DNA from: JBDRGC01 sp043818215
GTDB lineage: Bacteria; Chloroflexota; Anaerolineae; Anaerolineales; UBA11858
Assembly: GCA_043818215.1 (NCBI GenBank)
Contig: JBDRGC010000208.1
Coordinates: 1 to 31,647, forward strand
Reading direction: 5' to 3'
Length of the DNA stretch: 31,647 nucleotides
Shown: piece by piece, positions 1 through 7,672 of the stretch
Position numbering within the stretch: position 1 is the first letter of the stretch
Layout: the number at the start of each line of letters is the position of its first letter
The notes under the pieces: model-generated
What the model saw: the letters and a program-made list of their open reading frames with translations, nothing else
What the model was told of the DNA's origin: nothing
Databases searched by the model: none
Position numbers and translations under genes: made by a program

Positions 1-1795
1 TGCCGTTGCGGGGATTGCTATCATATTGTGTAAAGTCGCCGACCACGATCGTTTTCCCGTTTGATAACTGAGCCATATCGTTGACAGCTCCGTTGGCCCC
101 GGTGCCAGTAGCAAAATTAGAGCTTAATGTGCCATCGAAGAATAAATGGGCCATGCCATTGCGCCCTTCTCCATTAACGTGAGTAAAATCACCCCCAATT
201 AAGACGCCAATATCTTTGGCTGCGTCAATAACATTGACAACACCATCGATCTCTACACCATTGTCATCATTTTTGAGAGAATTATGTAGCCACCCACGGT
301 TATGTAAATGGGCAATTTGGCTGATACTATAATTCAAATGAGATATGTTATAGGTTAGATTTCCCCCCACATAAATACTGTAAGAATCAGCACCAAGAAT
401 AGTTTTTTCATTTAAAATATCAATGTCATTGATCGTTGCATCGGTTTTTTCCTGGATGGGGGGGTGGAAGTCTGGGTCAATTGAACCATCGGGGTTGAAC
501 ATGGCAAGGTTCTGGAGTTCTGATGAACTGCCGACTTGATTGAACTTGCCGCCGATGATGATTTTCCCATCGGGTGCAATCGCGACCGCGTTGACAATAT
601 CGTTTGGCGTATCTGGGGGGTTGAAACTTGTGTCGAGACTGCCATCAGAATGAAATCGGGCAATGCGGTTCCGGGTTACGCCATTGACCTGGGTAAAATC
701 TCCCACCACAATATATTTGCCGTCATGTTGACGGGCAACATCTTTTATCGTGCCGTTGGCGCTGACATTCGCAAACCCGGTATCTTTCGAGCCCGGACTC
801 CAATTGGTGTTTACTACAGTTAGCAGAAAGGTAGTATCATTTAGTGAGCCATCCGCTTTCACGCCACCGTAAACTACCACTTCATTTCCGTCGAAGGCCG
901 CAGCAGCTTGGTAGAGTGCGAAGGGCATATCTGGTAGGCGGGTGTAGGTTTCGGTGGCAAAATCAAATGCGTAGGCGTCACCCATGACGGTGCTGCCATC
1001 CTTACCGCCAAAAAGCCAGGCTGTTGTCTCGCTTTGTGTAAAAGCGGAACCCAATCTGGCCTCAGGTGTGGTGCCGTTTGGATAATCCAATTCCATGGTG
1101 TTATTAGGAAGATCATATTTGACGATCACCTCATCAGAGCTGCCCAGAATATAAGCCGTATCCTGGTGTACGCCGACCACATTCAGGCTGGATACCGGGA
1201 AAGCATTGATCTGGGACATTTTTGTTTCCCATTCGCCCGTATCGGGATTGAACACAAAAACTTCTTCACAGTCAAGATCGTTCTCATCTTTTCCGCCCAT
1301 CATATAGAGTAGGTCGTCATATTCCCAGCTTTGTGCCCCATAGCGTGCGGCAGGTGGGTCATTATTCGGAACGATGAGAGACCATTGTTTTGCATCAGGG
1401 GAGTAGGAATATAGCTCGGCGAGCAAACCATCAGCATTTTTTCCCCCATAAATAAACATGATATCCCCACGAACCCACCTACTGTGGGCCCGGCGGGCGG
1501 GTGGGCTATCACCGACAGGCGTTACCATACTCCATTGATCTTGCTCGAAAATGTGCAGATCATCAAATAATTCGCCCGGTTGATGCTCGCCTCCAAATAA
1601 AATTCCTCGTCCATCTGGCATTGTTACTAAAGAGTGACCAAAACGCGCATCGGGTGCGTTTGCCGGGTTGAGTTGTTGCCAATCTCCATCATTTGGGCTG
1701 TTGTTCTCCGTTACTGAATTGCTGCTTACGAAAGATGGAAAGCTGAACAAGGCGGTCAAAAGAATAAATAGCACTGCGAACTTGTGTAACTTCAT
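1..1795 (-). CDS. Secreted kelch / delta-60 repeat beta-propeller protein (partial, C-terminus beyond window)
   Basis: The minus-strand frame is open from ATG at 1795 to the left edge, giving 598 codons without a stop. It begins with a typical signal peptide (MKLHKFAVLFILLTALFSF). Residues about 40-310 hold kelch-type blades: repeated ARFGHS / ARRAHS / ARYGAQSW turns followed by GG doublets (ILFGGE, MFIYGGK, LLYMMGGK, WLFGGK, VVYGG). From about 340 on there are delta-60 type repeats of the form GSLDTSFNPP...PDGKIIIGGKF, seen at least three times up to the edge. Both repeat types form beta-propellers on exported or surface proteins; substrate or partner is unknown. The start is fixed by AAAGGAGA upstream and by an ATGA overlap with the stop of the preceding small gene, implying translational coupling. 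Confidence 0.85.
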   Translation of the reverse strand, partial: MKLHKFAVLFILLTALFSFPSFVSSNSVTENNSPNDGDWQQLNPANAPDARFGHSLVTMPDGRGILFGGEHQPGELFDDLHIFEQDQWSMVTPVGDSPPARRAHSRWVRGDIMFIYGGKNADGLLAELYSYSPDAKQWSLIVPNNDPPAARYGAQSWEYDDLLYMMGGKDENDLDCEEVFVFNPDTGEWETKMSQINAFPVSSLNVVGVHQDTAYILGSSDEVIVKYDLPNNTMELDYPNGTTPEARLGSAFTQSETTAWLFGGKDGSTVMGDAYAFDFATETYTRLPDMPFALYQAAAAFDGNEVVVYGGVKADGSLNDTTFLLTVVNTNWSPGSKDTGFANVSANGTIKDVARQHDGKYIVVGDFTQVNGVTRNRIARFHSDGSLDTSFNPPDTPNDIVNAVAIAPDGKIIIGGKFNQVGSSSELQNLAMFNPDGSIDPDFHPPIQEKTDATINDIDILNEKTILGADSYSIYVGGNLTYNISHLNYSISQIAHLHNRGWLHNSLKNDDNGVEIDGVVNVIDAAKDIGVLIGGDFTHVNGEGRNGMAHLFFDGTLSSNFATGTGANGAVNDMAQLSNGKTIVVGDFTQYDSNPRNG

Positions 1796-2001
1796 AGTTG
1801 TGTTCTCCTTTGATTAATTTCTTTATCGGTCTCACCCTCTGTAATCTCACGGATGAATCTAAATAATTCTTCTACGCTGCTGAAATACTTCTTTTCTCCA
1901 TTGGGGATGTACTCAACCTGAACCAGCCACCCCTGCTTATCGGGTTCTTCCCGCCACAGGCGCACCATAAAAGAAACATAGTTGGGTTTCGAAATATCCA
2001 T
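1792..2001 (-). CDS. Small conserved-looking cytoplasmic protein upstream of the kelch gene
   Basis: A 69-residue protein beginning MDISKPNYVSFMVRLWREE. It reads as one beta-rich segment (WLVQVEYIPNGEKKYFSSVEELFRFI) with a charged C-terminus; no signal peptide, membrane segment or catalytic motif is visible. Its TGA stop overlaps the ATG of the kelch protein (ATGA), so the two are probably translated together, and its 3' end carries the ribosome-binding site of that gene. It lies just after the terminator at 2018-2048, so transcription probably starts within 2002-2017 or reads through. I do not recognise a function. Confidence 0.6.
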   Translation of the reverse strand: MDISKPNYVSFMVRLWREEPDKQGWLVQVEYIPNGEKKYFSSVEELFRFIREITEGETDKEINQRRTQL

Positions 2002-2017
2002 GATTTAAAGATAACCC

Positions 2018-2048
2018 AAAAAGCCCCCTGGTAAAACTCCCAGGTGGC
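2018..2048 (-). terminator. Rho-independent terminator on the minus strand
   Basis: Read on the minus strand, GCCACCTGG and CCAGGGGGC form a 9-bp stem with one mismatch around an 8-nt loop, followed directly by five T. It lies 360 bp downstream of the histidine kinase stop, so it is the likely end of the response regulator/kinase operon. It could also act as an attenuator for the small gene starting at 2001. Confidence 0.7.
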
Positions 2049-2156
2049 CTAATTAAGTAATGGTTTTTTGGCTCCACACCCATGACTTACCCATGACTGG
2101 TCATGGGTGCAGGCAGGAAAATGGTGGTATTTAGTTGAACGAGAGGGGGCTATCAT
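2049..2156. other. Non-coding spacer with an inverted repeat
   Basis: This stretch holds no convincing gene. Positions 2077-2086 (CACCCATGAC) and 2100-2109 (GTCATGGGTG) form a perfect 10-bp inverted repeat around 13 nt, and a third copy of CCCATGACT sits in the loop. Without a T-run it is not a typical terminator; function unknown. Confidence 0.5.
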
Positions 2157-2435
2157 TTTTCAGTTTTCAGTCTTCAGTTTTCAGTCTTCAGTTTTCAGTC
2201 TTCAGTTTTCAGTCTTCAGTTTTCAGTTTTCAGTCTTCAGTTTTCAGTCTTCAGTTTTCAGTCTTCAGTCTCCAATCTCCAACCCCCAGTCTTCAGTCTC
2301 CAATCTCCAATCTCCAATCTCCAACCTCCAACCTCCATCCTCCAACCTCCAATCTCCAACCTCCAACCTCCAATCTCCAACCTCCAATCTCCAATCTCCA
2401 ATCCCCAGTCCTCAGTCTTCAGTCTTCAATCTGAC
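2157..2435. repeat. Heptad tandem repeat array (TTCAGTY and CCAATCT types)
   Basis: The first half is tandem TTCAGTT/TTCAGTC heptads and the second half tandem CTCCAAT/CTCCAAC heptads, with a few CCCCAGT variants near the junctions. The unit length is 7 bp, as in the short tandemly repeated repetitive (STRR) sequences described in filamentous cyanobacteria. There are no unique spacers, so it is not a CRISPR array. The right edge runs into the kinase gene, whose last codons (KTED and the stop at 2412-2414) are made of the repeat. Long reading frames cross it on the plus strand only because a heptad repeat lacks stops in some frames. Confidence 0.85.
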
Positions 2436-3644
2436 CTTCACCTCGAAACCGCCCGTTTGAGTCGGCCCCGCTTGAAAATCTCCTCCTAACGCGGCGGCCC
2501 GTTCGCTCATGCCGCGCAGACCATGGCCGCGGGCGATCAGCGTATCGAGGTCTTCGGTGGGTTCGGGCGGTTTTATTGGGCTGCTTTTCGGAGGCGCGTT
2601 GCTGACACGCAACTCGATCCAGTCTTGCGATTGATTGAATTCGAGCGCGACCCCCGTGGCGTCCCTGGCGTGACGACGGACGTTGGTGAGGGCTTCTTGA
2701 GCGATGCGGTACAGGGGCAGGGCCAGCCGCGGCGGGATGGTACGTTCTGTCCCGCAAAACTGACAGTCCACCTCGATCTGGGCGGTCTCCTGGAAATTGC
2801 GGGCTAACTCGGTGATGGCCTCTGGTAGCGAGAAAGTTTCCAGGGCCTCCGGGCGCAGCGCTTTGACGGCCCTGCGCACATCGGTCAGGCCGGTAGTGAC
2901 CAGGTTTTGGGCGTTTTCGATTGCTTTCCAGCGGGCCGCGTTCATTTCAGGGGGCAGGTGGGCCAGCAATCCTAATTGGACATTCAGGGTGGTCAGGGTG
3001 TGCCCCAGGGTATCGTGGATTTCGTGGGCCAGACGGTTGCGTTCCTGGGCGATGGCCAGACTCTCGGCCTGGACGGTGTGATCCTGCAATTGCCGGTGGG
3101 CCTGGGACAGTTCTGCCAGAACGTCGTCCATTTTCTGGCGCTGTTCCCATTGAATGATGAAGAACTCGGCCACAAACGTAACCAGGGCGAAAATGGGCAA
3201 TATCCCCCACCAAGAGGGCAACAGCCCAAATCGGGCATAGACCAGCCCGGATAAGGCGGCTACTCCTGCCGCGTACCCCACAGGCCAGCGATAACCTTTG
3301 GAGATGAAGCGCAGCCCGGCGTACCCATCGAAGACGATCAGGTAAAAATATAGAATCGCCTGGCCGCGCAGCAGAAACGCAATCCCAAATACCAGTGCAG
3401 CGTTCAAGGCCATCCAGGGGAGTGCCCGTGTCAGAGTTTCGGAGCCAACCGGCACCACAAAATGCAAACTCTGGGTGACGATCAGGGCCAGGGTCAAACC
3501 GATATAAGCCAGCATTTCCGGGGTTGAAAGCGGGGGTTCTATGTTGAAAAGATTATGTCCCAGCAACAGCGCTAGAAAAACGATTGATGCTACCTTGTAG
3601 GTACGGATTTCAGTCCGCAAGGCAAATGGAAGCGGTCTTTCCAT
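2412..3644 (-). CDS. NarL/DesK-type sensor histidine kinase
   Basis: About 410 residues. The N-terminal 150 or so residues are hydrophobic with around six membrane segments (VFLALLLGHNLF, LALIVTQSLHFVV and others). A coiled linker leads to a HisKA_3 dimerisation/phosphoacceptor domain (ERNRLAHEIHDTLGHTL, phosphorylated His in the HEIHD motif) and a HATPase_c domain with LYRIAQEALTNVRRHA (N-box) and GHGLRGMSERAAALGG (G-box). It should autophosphorylate and pass phosphate to the regulator encoded just upstream. The chosen ATG overlaps that gene's stop as TGATG with GGGGA upstream; an in-frame ATG 15 bp earlier is possible. The last residues KTED and the stop come from the adjoining heptad repeat. 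The signal sensed is unknown. Confidence 0.9.
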   Translation of the reverse strand: MERPLPFALRTEIRTYKVASIVFLALLLGHNLFNIEPPLSTPEMLAYIGLTLALIVTQSLHFVVPVGSETLTRALPWMALNAALVFGIAFLLRGQAILYFYLIVFDGYAGLRFISKGYRWPVGYAAGVAALSGLVYARFGLLPSWWGILPIFALVTFVAEFFIIQWEQRQKMDDVLAELSQAHRQLQDHTVQAESLAIAQERNRLAHEIHDTLGHTLTTLNVQLGLLAHLPPEMNAARWKAIENAQNLVTTGLTDVRRAVKALRPEALETFSLPEAITELARNFQETAQIEVDCQFCGTERTIPPRLALPLYRIAQEALTNVRRHARDATGVALEFNQSQDWIELRVSNAPPKSSPIKPPEPTEDLDTLIARGHGLRGMSERAAALGGDFQAGPTQTGGFEVKVRLKTED

Positions 3645-4285
3645 CACAATAATCCCCATTCGGCGGCCAGCCGGGAGGCATGGGCGCGGTCACGGGCCTC
3701 CAACTTGGCGAGAATCCGGCTGACATGATTCTTGACCGTCCCCTCTGAAAGCGACAGACGTTGGGCAATTTCGCCGTTCGAGCGGCCCTCGGCCATCAGG
3801 CGGAGGACGTCTCGCTCCCGGGAAGTCAGCCGTTCTGTAAAGACAGGTTCACTCCCGTCTACCTGTTTGGCGCGCCGAATCACTTTCTGGGTGATGGCCG
3901 GATCCAAAATGGATTTCCCCTCGTAGACATCCCGGATAGCAGCCGCCAGTTGATAGGGGTCGGCGGTCTTCAGCAGGTACCCGGCAGCCCCGGCTTGTAA
4001 GGCCTCGAAGACGTATTCGTCATCGTCGAAGGTGGTCAGCACGATGACACGCGTCTCCGGGTGGCTGGCCATAATTTGGCGGGTAGCCGCCACCCCGTTC
4101 ATCCCGGGCATGCGAATGTCCATCAGCACCACCTCGGGGGCCAGGTCGTTGACCATCTCCAGGGCGGCGCGTCCATCACCGGCCTGACCGACCACCTCTA
4201 AATCCGGGATGAGACCCAACAGGACGGCCAGACCCTCCCGGAGCAGGGTCTGGTCATCTACGATGGCAACGCGTATAGATGTCAT
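3644..4285 (-). CDS. LuxR/NarL-family response regulator
   Basis: 213 residues starting MTSIRVAIVDDQTLLREG. The receiver domain shows the acidic pair (VDD), the phosphoacceptor Asp in VVLMDIRMPGMNG, the switch Thr in VIVLTTFDDD and the conserved Lys in YLLKTADPYQL. The C-terminal LuxR helix-turn-helix is LTSRERDVLRLMAEGRSNGEIAQRL... with GTVKNHVSRILAKL. It forms a two-component system with the kinase encoded by the overlapping downstream gene. The frame stays open for 68 codons upstream of the chosen ATG, but that part overlaps the hydantoinase remnant in another frame and does not look like protein. It starts 10 bp after the stop of the chimeric remnant, so all three are likely co-transcribed. 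Confidence 0.92.
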   Translation of the reverse strand: MTSIRVAIVDDQTLLREGLAVLLGLIPDLEVVGQAGDGRAALEMVNDLAPEVVLMDIRMPGMNGVAATRQIMASHPETRVIVLTTFDDDEYVFEALQAGAAGYLLKTADPYQLAAAIRDVYEGKSILDPAITQKVIRRAKQVDGSEPVFTERLTSRERDVLRLMAEGRSNGEIAQRLSLSEGTVKNHVSRILAKLEARDRAHASRLAAEWGLL

Positions 4286-4295
4286 TTTGAAAAAA

Positions 4296-4616
4296 TCATC
4301 CCATTGGGTGGCGCATCTTCCGACCGCCGAGTAGATGCAGGTGCAGGTGATAGACGACTTGCCCGCCATCCACGGCACCCCGGGTTCCGGTAAACCAGTC
4401 ATCGTTGGATTGCGTCTTGCCGATGGGCATTTCGAGGTGGGTGTGGGGGTCAACCGCGCCGGGAAGCACGTACAGCCCCCGGGCATCAATCGTTTCCCGC
4501 CCGTGTAGTTTCTGGCCGATGGCGGCTATCTTTCCACCATCAATCCCCAAATCAGCCTGGAAGGTGTCGGACGCGGTGACTACTAAACCAGCGTGGATAA
4601 CAAGATCGAAGGGCAT
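4296..4616 (-). pseudogene. Chimeric remnant: dihydropyrimidinase N-terminus joined to HIT-protein C-terminus
   Basis: A 106-residue open frame with a good ribosome-binding site (AAGGAAG). Residues 1 to about 81 match the start of the dihydropyrimidinase/hydantoinase family: MPFDLVIHAGLVVTASD, GGKIAAIG, ARGLYVLPGAVDPHTHLEMP (the metal-binding DxHTH motif) and DWFTGTRGA. At about residue 82 this stops, and the last 25 residues are the C-terminal end of a histidine-triad protein: DGGQVVYHLHLHLLGGRKM, containing the HxHxHxx triad, then RHPMG and stop. Both pieces are in one frame without interruption. Neither family is complete (about 460 and 110 residues normally), so it is most simply a deletion joining two former neighbours. 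No enzyme activity is expected from either half. Confidence 0.8.
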
Positions 4617-4865
4617 GGGGGCTTCCTTGGTGAACTGTTCGGATATTGGTGTTTAAGTAGTGGTGTAGAAGTAAGCGATACCTCGTTCCACCGATCTTCG
4701 GTGGAATGCCGCCGCGGACGTTCTACATCCCCCGACAGGACGCTGAACATCCACCCACCGGTTACAACGCGGAGCATTGTAACCAGCATCAAGCCAGCAT
4801 CACTTACCTTCTAGCCACCACTGATGTTTGCACCCCCATTATTTCACGAAGAGCCGAAAAAGTCA
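4617..4865. other. Non-coding stretch with two perfect hairpins
   Basis: No gene is supported here. TTCCACCGA and TCGGTGGAA (4685-4705) form a 9-bp stem with a 3-nt loop. About 60 bp further, GTTACAA and TTGTAAC form a 7-bp stem around 9 nt. Neither has a T-run. A structured leader for the minus-strand operon is possible, but no known riboswitch consensus was recognised; short frames in both strands are not convincing. Confidence 0.4.
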
Positions 4866-5008
4866 CTAAGGAACGAGAATTAAATAGCTTGCGCGTTTGT
4901 ATCCTAACGCGAGCGCCGGTTTAGTAGCTCTCCGTACCTCCGAGCCTACTCAACCTGCGCTACACTCAAATTTGGAAATGGACAAGTTATTTAATCACCG
5001 TTCCTAAG
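4866..5008. mobile_element. MITE-like element with 26-bp imperfect terminal inverted repeats
   Basis: Positions 4866-4891 and 4983-5008 are inverted repeats of about 26 bp, matching at most positions (core AGGAACG...ATTAAATA.CTTG). They bound a 143-bp segment that encodes nothing recognisable. No clear target duplication was found, so it may be old or a decayed end of a larger element. The family cannot be named from sequence alone. Confidence 0.5.
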
Positions 5009-5113
5009 TATGGTTTGTTACGCTTGGGAGTGGGTGAGGACATCACCCGGATCGTTCGCAACGGTGTGCCAAGACGTGTCGCTCCGACAGAGGATCCTGG
5101 CGTTGAAGCCTGA
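4930..5113 (+). pseudogene. 3' remnant of an unidentified gene next to the MITE-like element
   Basis: An open plus-strand frame without a usable start ends in YGLLRLGVGEDITRIVRNG and then PRRVAPTEDPGVEA at the TGA 5111-5113. The part before 5009 lies in the inverted-repeat element. Codon use in the last 35 codons looks coding, and a strong terminator follows 48 bp later, as expected for the end of a gene. The product is not recognised; the frame may be fortuitous. Confidence 0.3.
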
Positions 5114-5161
5114 CTTGAAGCCGCCGCGATAGTGTAACTTCTGCCTTGAAATATGAATCAA

Positions 5162-5205
5162 CCACCGCTTGCCAGTCCACGGTTCTGGCAGGCGGTGGGG
5201 TTTTT
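5162..5205 (+). terminator. Strong rho-independent terminator (plus strand)
   Basis: CCACCGCTTGCCAG pairs with CTGGCAGGCGGTGG over 14 bp (one G-U pair) around a 9-nt loop and is followed by GG and five T. No intact plus-strand gene precedes it; it probably belonged to the decayed gene ending at 5113. Confidence 0.8.
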
Positions 5206-5471
5206 AAAACCTTCTTTAATAGAGTATTTTGGAGGGTGGTATTTAGCTTAGATAGTCGCTTCTTTTGTGTCTGGCCTTGTTTTTCTTTCACTTTCTGAGC
5301 AATGTCTATTTCACCCCTTAGCGCAGCACCCACCTGAGGGGTGACACTGCAATTCATCGGTAGGTGGCTGTGAGAACTACTCCTGCCTATGGCTTTGTGT
5401 AGACTGAATGAGGCAGATGTTTTCCTTCAACAGCTGGAGCGTAGCGATGCCTCCTGCATTCCATTTGGGTT
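5206..5471. other. Stretch with no recognisable gene
   Basis: A 104-residue minus-strand frame spans 5043-5357, but it has no family resemblance, runs through the terminator hairpin and has no clear ribosome-binding site. If the toxin-antitoxin pair at 5472-6141 is an integron cassette its attC should lie here, but no paired core boxes could be found. Confidence 0.4.
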
Positions 5472-5809
5472 TCATGCTGGTCGATTAACCCGGATTAGCT
5501 TACCCACCAGCGTGTTGCAAGATTTGATGGCCGTGTGAATACGGTTGGCCTGACCAATGAAATCCCGATCAGCGGTGCTTACGATTATCCCATGGTGCTC
5601 TGAGGATATTTTGTGCAAGCGAATGAAGTGTTTACGATTAATAGTCAGTACTGCTCTGTTGTCCGCGCTGGCAGACGATAGCACAGCTTCATCTGGAAAT
5701 TCTTGATTCGCCTGGCCTGTTTCCTGAATGATCACACATCATGTCCTAATTGCCTGAGTTCCTCAACAACGGGCCAAGGGAAGTTCTCGTTTGAGTATAG
5801 GCGCGCCAT
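5472..5809 (-). pseudogene. DUF5615 PIN-like toxin, split by a one-base frameshift
   Basis: Starting at ATG 5809 the frame reads MARLYSNENFPWPVVEELRQ, LGHDV, then TGA. One base inserted after GATGTG would continue it as (L)IIQETGQANQEFPDEAVLS and so on to the stop at 5472. The joined product, about 112 residues, has the DUF5615 pattern: N-terminal SNENFP with acidic residue, LRQLGHDV, DEAVLSSASADNRAVLT, then the NRKHF segment and GIIV. DUF5615 proteins are PIN-like putative RNases, usually toxins paired with DUF433 antitoxins. That partner lies immediately upstream with only 2 bp between its stop and this ATG. Either the toxin is truly dead or the base was lost in sequencing. Confidence 0.8.
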
Positions 5810-5811
5810 AT

Positions 5812-6141
5812 TTATGCGGTCTCGTTCTCTATAATTTGTCGCTCAATTTCATGCCGATGTGAATGGTAATAAGTCCAAGCGTTGATTAGGTCCTCAGCAC
5901 GTAAAGTTGGGTAGTTATGGAGCAAATCTGCTTCGCTGGCTCCCAGTTTCCTAAATTGCACTAATACCCATATTGGGATCCGGGTGCGTACAATGCGCGG
6001 TTCGCCGCCACATATTCCGGGTGTGCTCTCAATCCCAGGGAAGGCGTTGCCAATATCACGGACAATCCATTGAAGCAATTGCGCCTTCTCTGCACGTGTC
6101 ATGGTAGAAAGCAACTGTTCTGCTGTTTGTATTGCTGTCAT
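5812..6141 (-). CDS. DUF433 antitoxin
   Basis: 109 residues. The N-terminal third (MTAIQTAEQLLSTMTRAEKA) is helical. The rest is a DUF433 domain: TPGICGGEPRIVRTRIPIWV, a winged-helix-like domain with the typical GG.P.I..TRI.V..L pattern, then LLHNYPTLRAEDLINAWTYY. DUF433 proteins act as DNA-binding antitoxins of DUF5615 PIN-like toxins and usually autoregulate their operon. The damaged toxin gene follows after 2 bp. The attC-like site at 6275-6403 upstream makes this pair a likely last visible cassette of the integron, a common place for toxin-antitoxin genes. Confidence 0.88.
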   Translation of the reverse strand: MTAIQTAEQLLSTMTRAEKAQLLQWIVRDIGNAFPGIESTPGICGGEPRIVRTRIPIWVLVQFRKLGASEADLLHNYPTLRAEDLINAWTYYHSHRHEIERQIIENETA

Positions 6142-6274
6142 ATGTCACCAACCAGATGCCGATGGACTGTTAGAATGCTTATGCAGAGATATTATGCCAC
6201 ACAAACAAATTTCTGCCAATTTTGTTTGTGTTCGCGACACACTACGTAAGCACATCTACTTTATGGACGCGGCC

Positions 6275-6403
6275 GCCCAACGGTTTGCGTTACCTGCTGG
6301 CAGGCGGGCGTGGATTCGCTCCAAGAGCAGGATTCTGTTCGGGCGTAGATAAAACTCAAAAATGCCGCAGAATCCCGCTAGTCAGGTGGATGCTTTGTTG
6401 GGA
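6275..6403 (-). repeat. Integron attC site a
   Basis: 129 bp bounded by GCCCAAC (6275-6281) and GTTGGGA (6397-6403), the RYYYAAC/GTTRRRY core boxes. Inner arms TTTGCGTTACC and GGTGGATGC can pair, with extra bases in the right arm, which places L'' there and orients the site on the minus strand, in line with the minus-strand cassette genes. It begins 5 bp after the stop of the preceding gene. Sites b, c and d share the same arms. Confidence 0.8.
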
Positions 6404-6408
6404 GTTCT

Positions 6409-7101
6409 TTATTGCGCAAGGCTTGATGGTTGATCCTTTGCACCCATAATCAGAAGCCACAAAGTAAGCCCAAATTCCCCAATAAAACCAATCGCGAAAC
6501 TTAGGTAAGATATTACTTCGTAGGCTGGGAAAAGGAAAAACTGAAAAGGATACATGAACCAGCCAAAACACTCAATCATCACTATGATGCCTAGAACTTT
6601 GGGAAGGTAACCTGACTTGAAAACCAAGTAACCAAGAGGAAAGAGCCAAGCGGCATAAAAGAACTGGGCAATCATAAACCCATTTTTATATAGATAGAGA
6701 AAGAACATTGCTAAAGTTTGCAATTGATCTATTTGGAATACTTTCAAGTAATCAGCACCGCTCAAAAGCAGCACGGCAGAAAATAGATTAAGCATATTTA
6801 TGCACTGTACAGCGACGCCGCCCAAGTTTAATAACAAGAAAAGCAAAGCGATGTTTTTATTGACTGGTTTTAATAACACGTATAAAGCCCAAGCCGCCAA
6901 AAGGAAAAGAACACCAGCGAGGACATCGCTCATAAAACCGATACGGAATAGCCATTCAGAAGCCAGAATATTATTGGCTGTTGCTATGGCATCTCCGAAT
7001 ACTACAAGTTTAGTGCGAGATACGTTTGCAAACATTGTGGCTACTATGTAGATGAAATACAGAAACCCTGCTATTCTTGCGGTCTTTTTATTTGTATTCA
7101 T
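6409..7101 (-). CDS. DUF4386 family membrane protein (cassette gene)
   Basis: 230 residues with about six or seven hydrophobic segments, starting MNTNKKTARIAGFLYFIYIV. The overall pattern (K.ARIAG..Y, LF.IGF.SD....LF, a long hydrophobic hairpin, and GY L..SGYLPKVLGI) is that of the DUF4386 family of integral membrane proteins, whose function is unknown. The stop lies 5 bp from attC site a. It follows another gene that begins with nearly the same 14 residues, 42 bp away with no attC between them, so both travel in one cassette. Confidence 0.85.
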   Translation of the reverse strand: MNTNKKTARIAGFLYFIYIVATMFANVSRTKLVVFGDAIATANNILASEWLFRIGFMSDVLAGVLFLLAAWALYVLLKPVNKNIALLFLLLNLGGVAVQCINMLNLFSAVLLLSGADYLKVFQIDQLQTLAMFFLYLYKNGFMIAQFFYAAWLFPLGYLVFKSGYLPKVLGIIVMIECFGWFMYPFQFFLFPAYEVISYLSFAIGFIGEFGLTLWLLIMGAKDQPSSLAQ

Positions 7102-7143
7102 TTTTTGTCTCCATTGAATAGGGAATAACCCGACACGCGCGCA

Positions 7144-7596
7144 TTAGGCTGACTCGTACAGCCTTTTGTATAGATAGCCAATAACTATTCCAAGAAAGAG
7201 AAACCTTGGTACGTCAAGCATTATGCCGATGAGGAAGTAATGCAAGACATCTCTCTGCCCAAGAAAACTTTGGAGAACTAGGATTAGGATTGTGGCAATG
7301 ACTAGGGCGATGAGGCTTATTATCACGGATTTTAGAACTGGATTCTTTATTGGAATCTTGTCAAAAAAACGAAGCAAAGAATAACTGACGCAGCATCCGA
7401 TAATCAAACCAGCAGGCAAAGAATCAACCCAAACCGTTTGAATATTCGCTTTTGAAAAGGCAGTTCTATACTCCGCTGCGATGGGAAGCAGGGAAGTTGC
7501 GATGGTAGTTACCCAGAATACTACTCCTCCCCCAATAGTTAATTTGGACAGATTGAGGAACCCTGCCATTCTTGCGGTCTTTTTGTTTGTATTCAT
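7144..7596 (-). CDS. Small membrane protein with a DUF4386-like start segment (cassette gene)
   Basis: 150 residues with about four membrane segments (GGGVVFWVTTIATSLLP, AGLIIGCCVSYSLL, VIISLIALVIATILILV, FLFLGIVIGYLY). The first 14 residues MNTNKKTARMAGFL are nearly those of the next gene, and the shared DNA runs about 52 bp across the start codon and leader (7557-7608 against 7063-7115). The rest is unrelated to DUF4386. It looks as if the ribosome-binding site and start of the neighbour were copied onto this gene. Function unknown. Confidence 0.75.
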   Translation of the reverse strand: MNTNKKTARMAGFLNLSKLTIGGGVVFWVTTIATSLLPIAAEYRTAFSKANIQTVWVDSLPAGLIIGCCVSYSLLRFFDKIPIKNPVLKSVIISLIALVIATILILVLQSFLGQRDVLHYFLIGIMLDVPRFLFLGIVIGYLYKRLYESA

Positions 7597-7672
7597 TTTT
7601 TATCTCTATTTTGAACGACACGAAACCCGAATATTGATTTGCAAAAAAGCAACATAATTTTGGAAGACAAAC

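Noticed and set aside
2157..2435. Repeat array looking like a CRISPR
   Set aside because: Units are contiguous 7-mers without unique spacers and no cas gene is near. The same holds for 29831-30145 and 30580-30722.
2107..2460. 117- and 99-residue plus-strand frames over the repeat array
   Set aside because: They consist of the repeat itself (SNLQSP periods); heptads without stops give open frames by default.
4680..4760. T-box-like riboswitch
   Set aside because: GGTGGAA and CCGCGG occur near a hairpin, but the T-box sequence and a specifier stem could not be assembled in either strand.
5043..5357. 104-residue minus-strand frame
   Set aside because: No family resemblance, no good ribosome-binding site, and it runs through a strong plus-strand terminator hairpin.
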